Shown here: positions 24,603 through 34,155 of the stretch, in pieces
How positions within the stretch are numbered: the stretch's first letter is position 1
How the letters are laid out: each line of letters begins with the position of its first letter
From: Halieaceae bacterium
Lineage (GTDB): Bacteria > Pseudomonadota > Gammaproteobacteria > Pseudomonadales > Halieaceae
Reading direction: 5' to 3'
NCBI GenBank assembly: GCA_028277365.1
Contig: JANQGK010000040.1
Coordinates: forward strand, 1-50,169
DNA: 50,169 bases
The notes under the pieces: model-generated
Told to the model about the DNA's origin: nothing
The model's input: the letters and a program-made list of their open reading frames with translations, nothing else
Databases searched by the model: none
Translations under genes and position numbers: made by a program

Positions 24603-24970
24603 GCGCCATTACCCGATGCCTGGTTTGTCGGCTGAGCCTGGATGATTGGCGGCGACAAACAAGTAAACCTGGTAACAATAATAGACCAACTCCCGGACTA
24701 GTAGCCCGGGCACATGTCAGACAAAGACCCGTAATCCAGGCGAGTAAGTCCGCGGAGCTATACTTTTCGGAAATCGGGGTCAGAGCGACATTTCTCTGAA
24801 ATGCAGTATGGTGAGCGTTTCAGGCTGTATGGAAAGTCTTGCTCTGACCCCATTTATTGGAATGTCCGGCAAGTTTTTTCCGCTCGCCGGTGGCTTGTCG
24901 GCTAGCACTGGAGAAAGGTTCTGGACCCATCTTTGCTTTTTTATTCCCCATCAGGAATATGCGTTGGGGC
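24603..24970. other. Intergenic region with repeat copy 6
   Basis: 368 bp between the start of the ACP-FAAL gene and the stop of the propeller lipoprotein gene. It includes the promoter side of the fusion gene and the full repeat element at 24773-24862. No gene-like frame is convincing. Confidence 0.5.
24773..24862. repeat. Interspersed repeat, copy 6 (complete element)
   Basis: GGGGTCAGAGC (24776-24786) and GCTCTGACCCC (24841-24851) are perfect 11-bp inverted arms enclosing 54 bp. The outer right side continues CATTTATTGGAA, like copy 5. After the left arm comes GACATTT, like the AACATTT of copies 3, 4 and 7. Confidence 0.75.
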
Positions 24971-25942
24971 TTAGCGACCTGAGACTTCTTTCCTTTCCTG
25001 GCTGTTGGCGTCTACCAGTCTCTCAAGGTACTTCCGGCTCAGGTGTCTTGCGGAAGACACCTGGGACCCGTCATCGAGAACCTTCCTCAGTGAAGAGCCA
25101 TCCTTGTTCACGGTGTAGACGTCATAAAAGCGATCGCCGTTGTCGGAGACGAAATAGAGCCTCGTTCCGTCGCCCGACCAGGCTGGGTCCCAATCCTCTA
25201 CCTCATTAAAGGTGATCCGCCGTTGATTGGTTCCGTCAGCGTTCATCGTGTAGAGCTCCTGATTGCCATCCCTGTTTGACAGGAATGCGATCTGGCTGCC
25301 GTCAGGAGACATTTTTGGAGACCGGGCGTTAGCATCATTTTTGGTGAGTTGCAGGAGATTGCCACCATCGATGTCCGCTAGGAAGATCTGACTGGGCCCG
25401 GTTTTCGACTGAAACAGTATTCTGCCGTCTGGGGTAAAGGATGCGGCGCGGCCTTCCAGTGCCTCCACCTGCCGCTGCTCACTACCGTCTGCGTTCATGA
25501 GCCAGATCTCTTCACGCCATTCGCCATTGGCGTCCTCGTACTCCCGGGAAAACATGATGGTCTTTCCATCGGCAGACCAGGACGGCGCGCTATCCCACAC
25601 CAGTTTTTTATGAGTCAGCCGCTGCATATCGGTGCCATCGACGTTGACTCGGTGGATAGACCACGTCTTGTAGTTATCGTACTTGCCATAGAAGGCGATC
25701 TGTTTTCCGTCAGGTGATGCTGCCGGATAGCCGTCACTGGGTGTAGCATCCATGACCTTCAGGCTGTAGGTTCCCTCCTCGTCACTGATATACAAGGATC
25801 TGCCGTTCGTCTCCCTTGCTGAATAAACAAGGAAGTGAGAAGACGACGTGGCTTCCTGGCTGAGCTGGCAGCCAGAAATCAGCAGCATGAGGGCGAGTGG
25901 TGCCAGTAGCACCCTGGACTGGCTGAAATATCTGTTCCTCAT
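24971..25942 (-). CDS. TolB-like beta-propeller lipoprotein (PD40 repeats)
   Basis: 323 residues from ATG 25942. The earlier in-frame start at 26038 would add a non-signal stretch before the obvious signal peptide. Lipobox LISGC gives acylated C25. At least five WD40-like PD40 repeats follow: YPAASPDGKQIAFYGK, APSWSADGKTIMFSRE, AASFTPDGRILFQSK, SPKMSPDGSQIAFLSN, DPAWSGDGTRLYFVSD, each followed by a Y/W-x-MNADG-type strand. This is the fold of the TolB C-terminal domain, but the N-terminal TolB domain is absent. It probably acts in the periplasm as a binding scaffold; the partner is unknown. Confidence 0.88.
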   Translation of the reverse strand: MRNRYFSQSRVLLAPLALMLLISGCQLSQEATSSSHFLVYSARETNGRSLYISDEEGTYSLKVMDATPSDGYPAASPDGKQIAFYGKYDNYKTWSIHRVNVDGTDMQRLTHKKLVWDSAPSWSADGKTIMFSREYEDANGEWREEIWLMNADGSEQRQVEALEGRAASFTPDGRILFQSKTGPSQIFLADIDGGNLLQLTKNDANARSPKMSPDGSQIAFLSNRDGNQELYTMNADGTNQRRITFNEVEDWDPAWSGDGTRLYFVSDNGDRFYDVYTVNKDGSSLRKVLDDGSQVSSARHLSRKYLERLVDANSQERKEVSGR

Positions 25943-26141
25943 AGCGTGCTGGCTCCCCGGAGAAAAAGTAGCAGCGCGGCGCCTGGTCGAGCTTATCTCA
26001 AGAACGCATGCGTGGCGCCGCACCGAAGGATCAAACAATGGCGGCGCAATAAGTATCTGATTGCGGACCCGGTGACCAGCGAATTGCGGTGAGCGGTGCC
26101 GTCGGTGCGTTCAGTCCCACCAGAGTGTGATGGTTTTGGAA

Positions 26142-26233
26142 TTTGGGGTCGGAGTAACATTTTCGGGCCGTGATGAAGCGTGACTGTCGGCCGGCGAGGT
26201 CAAGAAGCCTTACTCTGACTCCGATTATCGGGG
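26142..26233. repeat. Interspersed repeat, copy 7 (complete element)
   Basis: GGGGTCGGAGTAA (26145-26157) and TTACTCTGACTCC (26210-26222) pair at 11 of 13 positions around 52 bp, and the left arm is followed by CATTTTCGGG. It is the main content of the 351 bp between the propeller lipoprotein start and the channel-like gene; nothing else was recognised there. Confidence 0.7.
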
Positions 26234-26293
26234 AATTCAGTAAACTGCCCCAGGAATCCCCGGGTAAAGAAGCCCAGTAACCCCGGGCTCCGC

Positions 26294-27535
26294 CTACTCC
26301 AGCGTGACCCAGTCCGCCGGGATATGCTCCTCCACCAGTTCAGCGATGCTCACGGTGGTGATGTTGTTCTCACGGGCCACTTCGTTTGCAAACAGCGAAT
26401 GCGTGCTGCTTCGGGCGATGATCATGGCGCGCGGCGCCTTCTTGCGTAGCCATAGTGCAGTGCGCATATTCTCCTCTTCGGAACCCGTACCGAGCACAAT
26501 CACCGTGTCGTCACTGTCCACGGTGATCGTGTCCCAGACTCGCCGCCAGACATCCGGGTGCGAAATATCTCCCTCCAACAATTCCCTCCGGTAATCTCCG
26601 GAGAAGTACATCTGCTCGTCAGCCACCATCACGCGCCGTTCGACATCGGTGTCGATGATAACCATGGAACGCATCTCATCCAGTGCCAGTGTTTGTAACT
26701 GTTCGACAATCGTCTGCCCGAACCGGCCAAAGCCCGCAAGGATGACCGCATCCTTGCGCTTGGTTTCCATGAAGTGCTGCACCAGGTGGCTGCGCACCAG
26801 ACCGGAAGCCGCCAGGTGGTAGCTGTTGAACGTCTGGCATTCTCGGGCGACGCGGGTATCCGCCATGGCGCGCATGAACCGCAAGCGCCCGCAGTGAATG
26901 ATGAGTCGTCTACCGATGTCCGGTACCAGTTCCAGGATATGGGTGGCCGCCTCGTAGCTGCGCAGGCTGTTCTCTCCCAGCAGCAGTATGCGCCTCGCGA
27001 GATGGGGGCGCAGCTGCTCCAGGAAATAACGATGGGTGATGTCACCGATCACCACAGGTGCATTGAAGGATTCGCGAATCTCTCCAGCGGTGCTCTGGTC
27101 GCAGTTCCTGCACGCGACGACCACCTGCACCCTTGGATCTTTCTTGCGCAGCCTGCGCAGGTAGGTAAGGCTGAGCTCGGAGGAGCTCACCACGATGACG
27201 TGGTCTTTCAGCCGCCGCAGCTGCCAGCTTTGCGGGGCAAAGCTGTGGAGAATTGCCTGTATCAGGGTCCAGGCGGCCAGTACCGGCGCGCCGAAGTATG
27301 ACAACCAGACCAGGCTTCGCGCCCAAAGGGGGCCGCCCACCGGGGTGCCCAGATCCACGCCGCCAACCACGAACAGGCTGAGACTGTAGTAAGCGAGCAT
27401 CAGCGGCCCTCCGGACGCCACCTCGGGGCGTTCGCTCACACCCACCCCTGCCATGAAGCCGGTAAAGGCGCTGCAGAAAAAGAAAATGGCCCCGATCGAT
27501 CGCCAGCTGTGTCGCCAGAAAATATTCTTGTTCAG
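26294..27535 (-). CDS. Ion-channel-like membrane protein with RCK/TrkA-N NAD-binding domains (possible CTG start)
   Basis: The C-terminal two thirds hold two TrkA-N/RCK-like Rossmann units: HVIVVSSSELSLTYL...VVVACRNC...VVIGDITHRYFLEQL, and AVILAGFGRFGQTIVEQL...VIIDTDVERR. Before these are membrane segments (MLAYYSLSLFVVGGVDLGTP, then LVWLSYFGAPVLAAWTLIQAIL) arranged like a simple pore-containing K+/cation channel. The first ATG (27454) falls inside the first hydrophobic helix. The frame stays open upstream and a CTG at 27535, with AGGAG 5 nt before it, would give MNKNIFWRHSWRSIGAIFFF, a natural membrane N-terminus. No ATG/GTG/TTG exists in that extension, so CTG initiation is inferred. Substrate unknown. 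Confidence 0.75.
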   Translation of the reverse strand: MNKNIFWRHSWRSIGAIFFFCSAFTGFMAGVGVSERPEVASGGPLMLAYYSLSLFVVGGVDLGTPVGGPLWARSLVWLSYFGAPVLAAWTLIQAILHSFAPQSWQLRRLKDHVIVVSSSELSLTYLRRLRKKDPRVQVVVACRNCDQSTAGEIRESFNAPVVIGDITHRYFLEQLRPHLARRILLLGENSLRSYEAATHILELVPDIGRRLIIHCGRLRFMRAMADTRVARECQTFNSYHLAASGLVRSHLVQHFMETKRKDAVILAGFGRFGQTIVEQLQTLALDEMRSMVIIDTDVERRVMVADEQMYFSGDYRRELLEGDISHPDVWRRVWDTITVDSDDTVIVLGTGSEEENMRTALWLRKKAPRAMIIARSSTHSLFANEVARENNITTVSIAELVEEHIPADWVTLE

Positions 27536-27759
27536 GGGAACTCCTGTTCTGCCGGGGCGAAGTGATCGGTAAGGGTGTCGAATATGCGGGTTCGTGGCTT
27601 ACCGCTGGGTGTGTCGAAATCCGGAGACAGTTTACCTAATTCATGTACTGCAGGAACGCCGAATCATCGTCTAAATAGTTGAGTAGACTGTCCCCGGGAT
27701 ACCCATCGATAAAACGAGAGCTGATGTGTCACAGGGGTCTTGAGATCCTACTGGAGTGG

Positions 27760-27787
27760 CTGGATCCCGCCTTCGCAGGGATAACGA
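27760..27787. repeat. REP-like palindrome
   Basis: CTGGATCCCGCCTTCGCAGG continues GATAACG: ATCCC (27764-27768) and GGGAT (27778-27782) pair around GCCTTCGCA. It resembles the widespread 'CTGGATTCCCGCC..GGGAATGACG' extragenic palindrome of proteobacteria and is unrelated to the GGGGTCAGAG family. It lies just downstream of the lrp stop. Confidence 0.5.
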
Positions 27788-27807
27788 GGGCGAGTCGAAG
27801 CCGAACG

Positions 27808-28278
27808 CTAAAGTTGCGTTTCTAGCGGTAACTCGGTGCTGTTTTTGATTTCCGTCACCGCCATATGCGAGTGCAGCTCGCGGATCGACTCGTTGGTGGT
27901 CAGGGTGTTGCGCACGAAATCCTCGTAGTGGGCAATGTCGCGGGCGACCACCTTGAGCATGTAGTCCCAGATGCCGGCCATGGTGTAGCACTCCATCACT
28001 TCGGGGAAGCGCACGATCTCGCGCTCGAAGGCCTCCAGGTTCTGGCGGCCGTTGGCGGTAAGGCTGACGGTGGCGAACACCACCACGTCCATGCCCAGGG
28101 CGCGCCGGTCCAGCAGGGCGACCCGCTTCTTGATCAGGCCCGCTTGCTCGATACGGTTGATGCGCCGCCAGCAGGGCGATTGGGATAGGTTGAGGCGCTC
28201 GGCGATGGCGCCGGTGCTGAGGCTGGCGTCCTGCTGCAGCATCTGCAGGATGTCGACATCGGTGCTCTGAAGGTCCAT
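27808..28278 (-). CDS. Lrp/AsnC-family transcriptional regulator
   Basis: 156 residues. The N-terminal winged HTH (VDILQMLQQDASLSTGAIAE, then LSQSPCWRRINRIEQAGLI) is followed by the RAM ligand domain (GRQNLEAFEREIVRFPEVME, YTMAGIWDYMLKVVARDIAH). Divergent from the indolepyruvate oxidoreductase gene with 145 bp between starts, so it very likely controls that gene and the dehydrogenase behind it in response to an amino acid. The effector is not determinable from sequence. Confidence 0.93.
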   Translation of the reverse strand: MDLQSTDVDILQMLQQDASLSTGAIAERLNLSQSPCWRRINRIEQAGLIKKRVALLDRRALGMDVVVFATVSLTANGRQNLEAFEREIVRFPEVMECYTMAGIWDYMLKVVARDIAHYEDFVRNTLTTNESIRELHSHMAVTEIKNSTELPLETQL

Positions 28279-28423
28279 GAGAATAACTTATCCTGTTTTT
28301 TGGATTAATGAGGAAAAATTATACCCGCCAGGGCGGAAGTATCGGAAAGTTGAAATAACTATGCCGTCGGTTTTGAGTATTATTACCAATCTGTATTGGT
28401 GGGAATAAACCGAGGCACGCCCC

Positions 28424-31400
28424 ATGGCAGCACAGACTCCCGTCCTGAAGCAGGTATCCCTGGACGACAAGTACGCGCTTGATACCACGCGCGCCTACAT
28501 GACTGGCATCGAGGCCCTGGTGCGGCTGCCGATGTTGCAGCACCAGCGCGACCTGAGCCGGGGGCTCAACACCGCTGCCTTTATCTCCGGCTACCGCGGC
28601 TCACCGGTGGGTGGTGTCGACCAGGCCATGTGGAAAGCGAAGTCCTACCTCGCGCAGCACAACATCCATTTCCACCCGGGTGTTAACGAGGACCTGGCGG
28701 CGACCTCCGTCTGGGGCAGCCAGCAGACTAATATCTTTGAGGGCGCCAAGTACGACGGCGTCTTCTCCATGTGGTACGGCAAGGGTCCGGGCGTCGACCG
28801 CAGCATGGACGTGATCAAGCATGCCAACGCCTTCGGCACCTCGCGCTACGGTGGCGTGCTGGCGGTGGCCGGCGACGATCACGCCTGCAAGTCCTCCACC
28901 CTGCCGCACCAGTCGGAGCACATGTTTATCGGTGCTTCTATCCCGGTGCTGAATCCCGCCAATGTGCAGGAGGTGCTGGACCTCGGCATCTACGGTTGGG
29001 AGCTGTCGCGCTACTCCGGCTGTTGGGTCGGCTTCAAGGCCATCACCGAAAACATGGACTCCGCCATCTCGGCAGACGTCGACCCGGCGCGGATCAACAT
29101 TGTCATCCCGGAAGACTTCGAGCTGCCGCCGGACGGTGTACACGCGCGCTGGCCCGACAAGCCCCTGGAGCAGGAGCTGCGCCTTAACAAGTACAAGATT
29201 TATGCGGCCCGCGCTTTTGCCCGCGCCAACCACCTCAACCGCATTGTTATCGACAGCCCCAATCCGCGGTTCGGCATCATCACCACCGGCAAGGCCTATC
29301 TGGACGTCATGCAGGCGTTGGAAGACCTGCACATCGATGAGAACCTGGCGGCCCAAATCGGCCTGCGGGTCTACAAGGTGGGCATGAGCTGGCCGCTGGA
29401 GCCGCTGACTACGCATGAGTTCGCCGAAGGCCTCGAGGAAATCCTGGTGGTGGAAGAGAAGCGCTCCATCATCGAAGACCAGCTCACCGGCCAGCTCTAC
29501 AACTACCCCACCGCCAAGCGCCCGCGAGTAATCGGTGAATTCGACGAGGAGGGCCGCGACCTGCTGCCCAACCTGGGCGAATTGACGCCGGCCATGGTGG
29601 CCCGTGCCATCGCCGGGCGCATCCAGCGCTTTTACGAATCCGACGACATCAAAGCGCGTCTGGAATTCCTGGCCCGCAAGGAGCAGTCACTGGCCAAGTC
29701 CCGCGCCATCGCCGAGCGCGTGCCGCATTTTTGTTCTGGCTGCCCGCACAATACGTCTACCAAAGTACCGGAAGGCAGCCGCGCCATGGGCGGCATCGGC
29801 TGTCACTACATGGCCACCTGGATGCCGGACCGCAAGACCGAGACTTTCTCGCAGATGGGCGGCGAAGGCGCGGCGTGGATCGGCATGGCGCCGTTTACCG
29901 AAACCAAGCACGTGTTCCAGAACCTCGGCGACGGCACCTACTTCCACTCCGGCATCCTGGCGATTCGCGCGGCCCAGGCTGCGAAGGTCAACATCACCTA
30001 CAAGATTCTCTACAACGACGCGGTGGCCATGACCGGCGGCCAGCCCATCGATGGCCAGCTCAGCGTTGATGACGTCGTGCACCAGCTCCGCGGCGAGGGT
30101 ATTGCCCGCATCGCCCTGGTGAGTGACGAGCCCGGCGCTTGGCAGGGCCGCTTCAATGCCATCCCCGGCTACAGTCTGCACCACCGCGATGAGATGGACG
30201 CACTGATGCGCGAGCTGCGCGAGTTCGAAGGCGTGTCCGTTATCGTCTACGTGCAGACCTGCGCCGCCGAGAAGCGCCGCCGCCGCAAAAAAGGCCTGCT
30301 GGAAGATCCCGCCAAGCGCGCGGTGATCAACGACGCGGTTTGTGAGGGTTGCGGCGACTGCAGCAAAGCTTCCAACTGCCTGTCCGTGATCCCCAAGGAA
30401 ACCGAACTGGGCCGCAAGCGCCAGATCGACCAGAGCGCCTGCAATAAAGACTTCAGTTGCGTGAAGGGCTTCTGCCCGAGCTTTGTTACCGTACACGGTG
30501 GTGAGCTGGTCAAGAAGCGCGGCGGCAACGGCGGCGACGGTACCGTGTTCGACCCGCTGCCCGAGCCTGCGCTGCCGGCCCTGGATGAGCCCTGGAGCGC
30601 TGTGGTCACCGGCGTCGGTGGCACCGGTGTGCTCACCGTAACCGCGCTGGTGGCCATGGCCGCCCACGTCGAGGGCAAGGGTTGCGCCACCCTCAATCAG
30701 ACCGGTCTGGCACAGAAGTTCGGCGCCGTGGTCAGTCACGTGCGCGTGGCGCGAAACCAGGAAGACATCAAGGCGGTGCGCATTCCCGCTGGTGAGGCCA
30801 ACCTGCTGGTGGGCTGCGACCTGGCAGTGGCGGCCTCTAATGAAAGCCTGGCCAAGGTAGACATCGAGCGTTCCAGCGCCGTGGTCAACAATGCCGAAGT
30901 GCCCACCGCGGCCTTCGTGCTGGATCCAGATGCCAAATTCCACACCGGCGCCATGGAGCAGACCATCCGCGAGGAAGTGGGTGAGGACAAGTGCTTCTTT
31001 ATCGATTCCACCGCTGTCGCCACTGAACTGCTGGGCGATTCCATTGCCAGCAACCTGTTCCTGCTGGGCTTTGCCTACCAGCGCGGCCTGGTGCCGGTGA
31101 GCTGGCAGGCGCTGGAGCGGGCCATCGAGCTCAACGGTGTGGCCATCGACTTCAACAAGCAGGCTTTCCTGTGGGGCCGGCGCGCCGCGCACCAGCCGGA
31201 GCGCGTCATGGCGCTGGTGGAGCAGGCGCTCAAGAAGCCGAAGGTCATGAGCCTGGAAGAGCTGATCAGCGACCGCAGCGACCGCCTGGTGGCCTTCCAG
31301 GACGCCAAGTACGCCCAGCGCTTCAACGCTACCGTCAATCGGGTGCGCGAGCAGGACATCGATGAATCCAAGCAGCTAACCCGGGCGGTGGCCAAGAGCC

Positions 31401-31906
31401 TGCACAAGCTGATGGCCTACAAGGACGAGTACGAAGTGGCCCGCCTGTACAGCAACGGCGATTTCATCAACAAGCTTAATAGCCAGTTCAGCGGCGACTT
31501 CAAGCTGAAGTTCCACCTGGCGCCGCCGCTGCTGTCGAAGAAGGACCCGGCGACCGGTCGCCTGATCAAGCGCGAATTCCCGGGCTGGACCCTGCACCTG
31601 TTCGGAGTGTTGGCGAAGTTCAAGTTCCTGCGCGGCACGCCGCTGGACGTGTTTGGTATGACCGCCGAGCGGCGCCAGGAGCGTCAGGACATCGCTGACT
31701 TCGAGGCCCATCTCGACGACATTCTCGGCGGCCTCAACAGTGGCAATTACGCGCTGGCGGTGCAGCTCGCCGAGCTGCCGCTGCAGCTACGCGGCTTCGG
31801 CCACGTCAAGGACCAGAACCGCGACAAGCTGGCACTACAGCGCCAGCAGCTCATAGAGCAGTATCGCGGTGAGAACGTCGTTAAATTTGTTGAAAAGGTC
31901 GCCTGA
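28424..31906 (+). CDS. Indolepyruvate ferredoxin oxidoreductase, fused large form
   Basis: 1160 residues. Oxidatively decarboxylates aryl- or branched-chain 2-oxo acids to acyl-CoA with ferredoxin as electron acceptor. The order is N-terminal pyrimidine-binding domain (FISGYRGSPVGGVDQAMW), TPP-binding domain (HFCSGCPHNTSTKVPEGS, IGCHYMATWM, NLGDGTYFHSG), a 4Fe-4S cluster region (CEGCGDCSKASNC and CNKDFSCVKGFCPSF), a gamma domain (VVTGVGGTGVLTVTALVAMA) and a C-terminal DUF6537-like part. The fused form is typical of Proteobacteria. It is followed after 15 bp by an amino-acid dehydrogenase, suggesting a catabolic operon that deaminates amino acids and then decarboxylates the keto acids. Confidence 0.95.
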   Translation: MAAQTPVLKQVSLDDKYALDTTRAYMTGIEALVRLPMLQHQRDLSRGLNTAAFISGYRGSPVGGVDQAMWKAKSYLAQHNIHFHPGVNEDLAATSVWGSQQTNIFEGAKYDGVFSMWYGKGPGVDRSMDVIKHANAFGTSRYGGVLAVAGDDHACKSSTLPHQSEHMFIGASIPVLNPANVQEVLDLGIYGWELSRYSGCWVGFKAITENMDSAISADVDPARINIVIPEDFELPPDGVHARWPDKPLEQELRLNKYKIYAARAFARANHLNRIVIDSPNPRFGIITTGKAYLDVMQALEDLHIDENLAAQIGLRVYKVGMSWPLEPLTTHEFAEGLEEILVVEEKRSIIEDQLTGQLYNYPTAKRPRVIGEFDEEGRDLLPNLGELTPAMVARAIAGRIQRFYESDDIKARLEFLARKEQSLAKSRAIAERVPHFCSGCPHNTSTKVPEGSRAMGGIGCHYMATWMPDRKTETFSQMGGEGAAWIGMAPFTETKHVFQNLGDGTYFHSGILAIRAAQAAKVNITYKILYNDAVAMTGGQPIDGQLSVDDVVHQLRGEGIARIALVSDEPGAWQGRFNAIPGYSLHHRDEMDALMRELREFEGVSVIVYVQTCAAEKRRRRKKGLLEDPAKRAVINDAVCEGCGDCSKASNCLSVIPKETELGRKRQIDQSACNKDFSCVKGFCPSFVTVHGGELVKKRGGNGGDGTVFDPLPEPALPALDEPWSAVVTGVGGTGVLTVTALVAMAAHVEGKGCATLNQTGLAQKFGAVVSHVRVARNQEDIKAVRIPAGEANLLVGCDLAVAASNESLAKVDIERSSAVVNNAEVPTAAFVLDPDAKFHTGAMEQTIREEVGEDKCFFIDSTAVATELLGDSIASNLFLLGFAYQRGLVPVSWQALERAIELNGVAIDFNKQAFLWGRRAAHQPERVMALVEQALKKPKVMSLEELISDRSDRLVAFQDAKYAQRFNATVNRVREQDIDESKQLTRAVAKSLHKLMAYKDEYEVARLYSNGDFINKLNSQFSGDFKLKFHLAPPLLSKKDPATGRLIKREFPGWTLHLFGVLAKFKFLRGTPLDVFGMTAERRQERQDIADFEAHLDDILGGLNSGNYALAVQLAELPLQLRGFGHVKDQNRDKLALQRQQLIEQYRGENVVKFVEKVA

Positions 31907-31921
31907 GGCAGGAACCGGACT

Positions 31922-32995
<1,074 letters not shown>

Positions 32996-33009
32996 AGCCG
33001 CCAGCTCCT

Positions 33010-33372
33010 TCAGGACAGCAGCCAGCCCCTGGCTTCATCGAGTTCGCGGAACACCGCGAACTCGGTTTGATCGCTCTCCCGGAACACCTTGAAGATGCGG
33101 CTGATGCCGTAAGTAATATTGCCCGGTGCCACCACCGCGATCTTGCGGGGCTGGTTGGCGTAGCTGCGGGCAAGGGCTGCGCCGTCACGCACCGCGGCGG
33201 TGCTCAACAGGACCTCTGCCTGCTCCATGACGTACAGGCGTAGCTCTGAGTCCTCCATCCCGCCCAATTCTTCCATGACCGCGACCATATCCTCGCGCTC
33301 CGGACTCTGCAGAAATTCAATGCGCACGATATCGCCTTCGCGGCTGATCGTGTAAACAGGACCGCTTGCCAT
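33010..33372 (-). CDS. SpoIIAA/STAS-like protein
   Basis: 120 residues, soluble, in alternating strands and helices (VYTISREGDIVRIEFLQSPE; LRLYVMEQAEVLLSTAAVRD; FAVFRELDEARGWLL). This pattern fits the SpoIIAA-like STAS proteins of proteobacteria that accompany PAS or regulatory genes. The typical phosphorylatable serine of anti-sigma antagonists is not obvious. Its ATG overlaps the stop of a short YtoQ-type gene (TGATG), so it is translated from that message. Function unknown. Confidence 0.7.
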   Translation of the reverse strand: MASGPVYTISREGDIVRIEFLQSPEREDMVAVMEELGGMEDSELRLYVMEQAEVLLSTAAVRDGAALARSYANQPRKIAVVAPGNITYGISRIFKVFRESDQTEFAVFRELDEARGWLLS

Positions 33373-33539
33373 CAGTCGGTGGTGACGTACTTGAGAATGT
33401 CGACTACGGCGTCGCTGGCTTCGTGATTGGTCACCGCCGAGGTAAAACTGACCGGCAGATCGGCTGCGCGTGCGCCCTGCTCGATCTGTTCCCGCCAGTC
33501 AGTGTGAATCTCCCCGGAAAGGTAGATAGTCCAGTGCAC
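33372..33539 (-). pseudogene. ytoQ: Internally deleted YtoQ-family gene (55 codons remain)
   Basis: GTG start with GGAGG 5 nt upstream. The first ~44 residues (HWTIYLSGEIHTDWREQIEQ, then VSFTSAVTNHEASD) match the N-terminus of YtoQ, a protein of about 145-150 residues. They are followed directly by AVVDILKYVTTD, which looks like the YtoQ C-terminus. About 90 central residues are missing while the reading frame is kept, so an in-frame deletion is likely. The stop overlaps the ATG of the STAS-like gene (TGATG), which may be why the frame and the ribosome-binding site have been retained: as a leader for coupled translation. Whether the short product folds is unknown. Confidence 0.65.
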
Positions 33540-33641
33540 GTGCCCCTCCGTTTTTCTTGTTGTATTGAGTATAGGGAAAACTTACCCACTTGGGGGATTG
33601 TAAACTTCAGAAAAACGCAAAAACGAAAGTTTTATGCGTCG

Positions 33642-34028
33642 CTATGCCGGAAGCGTTGCGTTCTCGGTGCCCTCTCCGGGGGTGATGAAGAGCAGCTGAG
33701 CCGCGTCGGCAATTCTCGCTGTGTGCCACGTGCCGCTGGGAACGCATAGGTACTCTCCGGCCCTGGTCAGTGCGACCACCTCGTCGCCGTCCTCGCCCCG
33801 CAACACCAGCTCTGCAGTGCCAGACAGCAGTACTACCATCTCGTCACCAGCCGGGTGCTTTTCCCAGGTGGGCCAGTCGCGGTCGAAGTGATAGGCCGAC
33901 ACCAGCACGTGGCCGCCAAATCCGTCGTAGTCGCGCTCCAGGGCCTCGTAGAAATCTGTCGTAAGCTCCCGGCCTTCCAGCGCCATGGCGGGGGTGAGTA
34001 CTGCGAATTGCTCGAACAGGTTGGGCAT
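33642..34028 (-). CDS. Cupin-domain protein
   Basis: 128 residues, a single cupin barrel. The metal-binding motif 1 region is partly seen in WEKHPAGDEMVVLLSGTAEL (H and E present) and motif 2 in AGEYLCVPSGTWHTARI. Of the ligands usually found (HxH...E...H), the first histidine pair is reduced to one. Such proteins bind a metal and a small ligand; the reaction is unknown. The region upstream of the start contains a 13-bp tandem repeat that may affect its promoter. Confidence 0.8.
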   Translation of the reverse strand: MPNLFEQFAVLTPAMALEGRELTTDFYEALERDYDGFGGHVLVSAYHFDRDWPTWEKHPAGDEMVVLLSGTAELVLRGEDGDEVVALTRAGEYLCVPSGTWHTARIADAAQLLFITPGEGTENATLPA

Positions 34029-34053
34029 GGTGGTCTCCTCGCTGCCGGCTTGC

Positions 34054-34118
34054 TGTCACCGACAGCTGTCGTCGATGGTTGTCGCCGATGATTGTCGTCG
34101 AGGGCTGTCGCCGATGCC
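34054..34118. repeat. Five-copy 13-bp tandem repeat (minisatellite)
   Basis: TGTCACCGACAGC, TGTCGTCGATGGT, TGTCGCCGATGAT, TGTCGTCGAGGGC and TGTCGCCGATGCC begin at 34054, 34067, 34080, 34093 and 34106: exact 13-bp period with unit TGTCGYCGATGNN. It lies directly upstream of the cupin start (34028). Because 13 is not a multiple of 3 and the stretch is noncoding, it may act through spacing or binding, or be a slippage relic. Confidence 0.75.
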
Positions 34119-34155
34119 GCGAGTCTCACTCACCTGTTGGGGTGCTGCAAGAGGG

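Noticed and set aside
29687..31192. 501-codon open frame on the minus strand
   Set aside because: Opposite the indolepyruvate ferredoxin oxidoreductase gene; no domain or start signal of its own.
34054..34118. CRISPR-like array
   Set aside because: The 13-bp units are directly adjacent with no spacers, and no cas gene is near; this is a tandem repeat.
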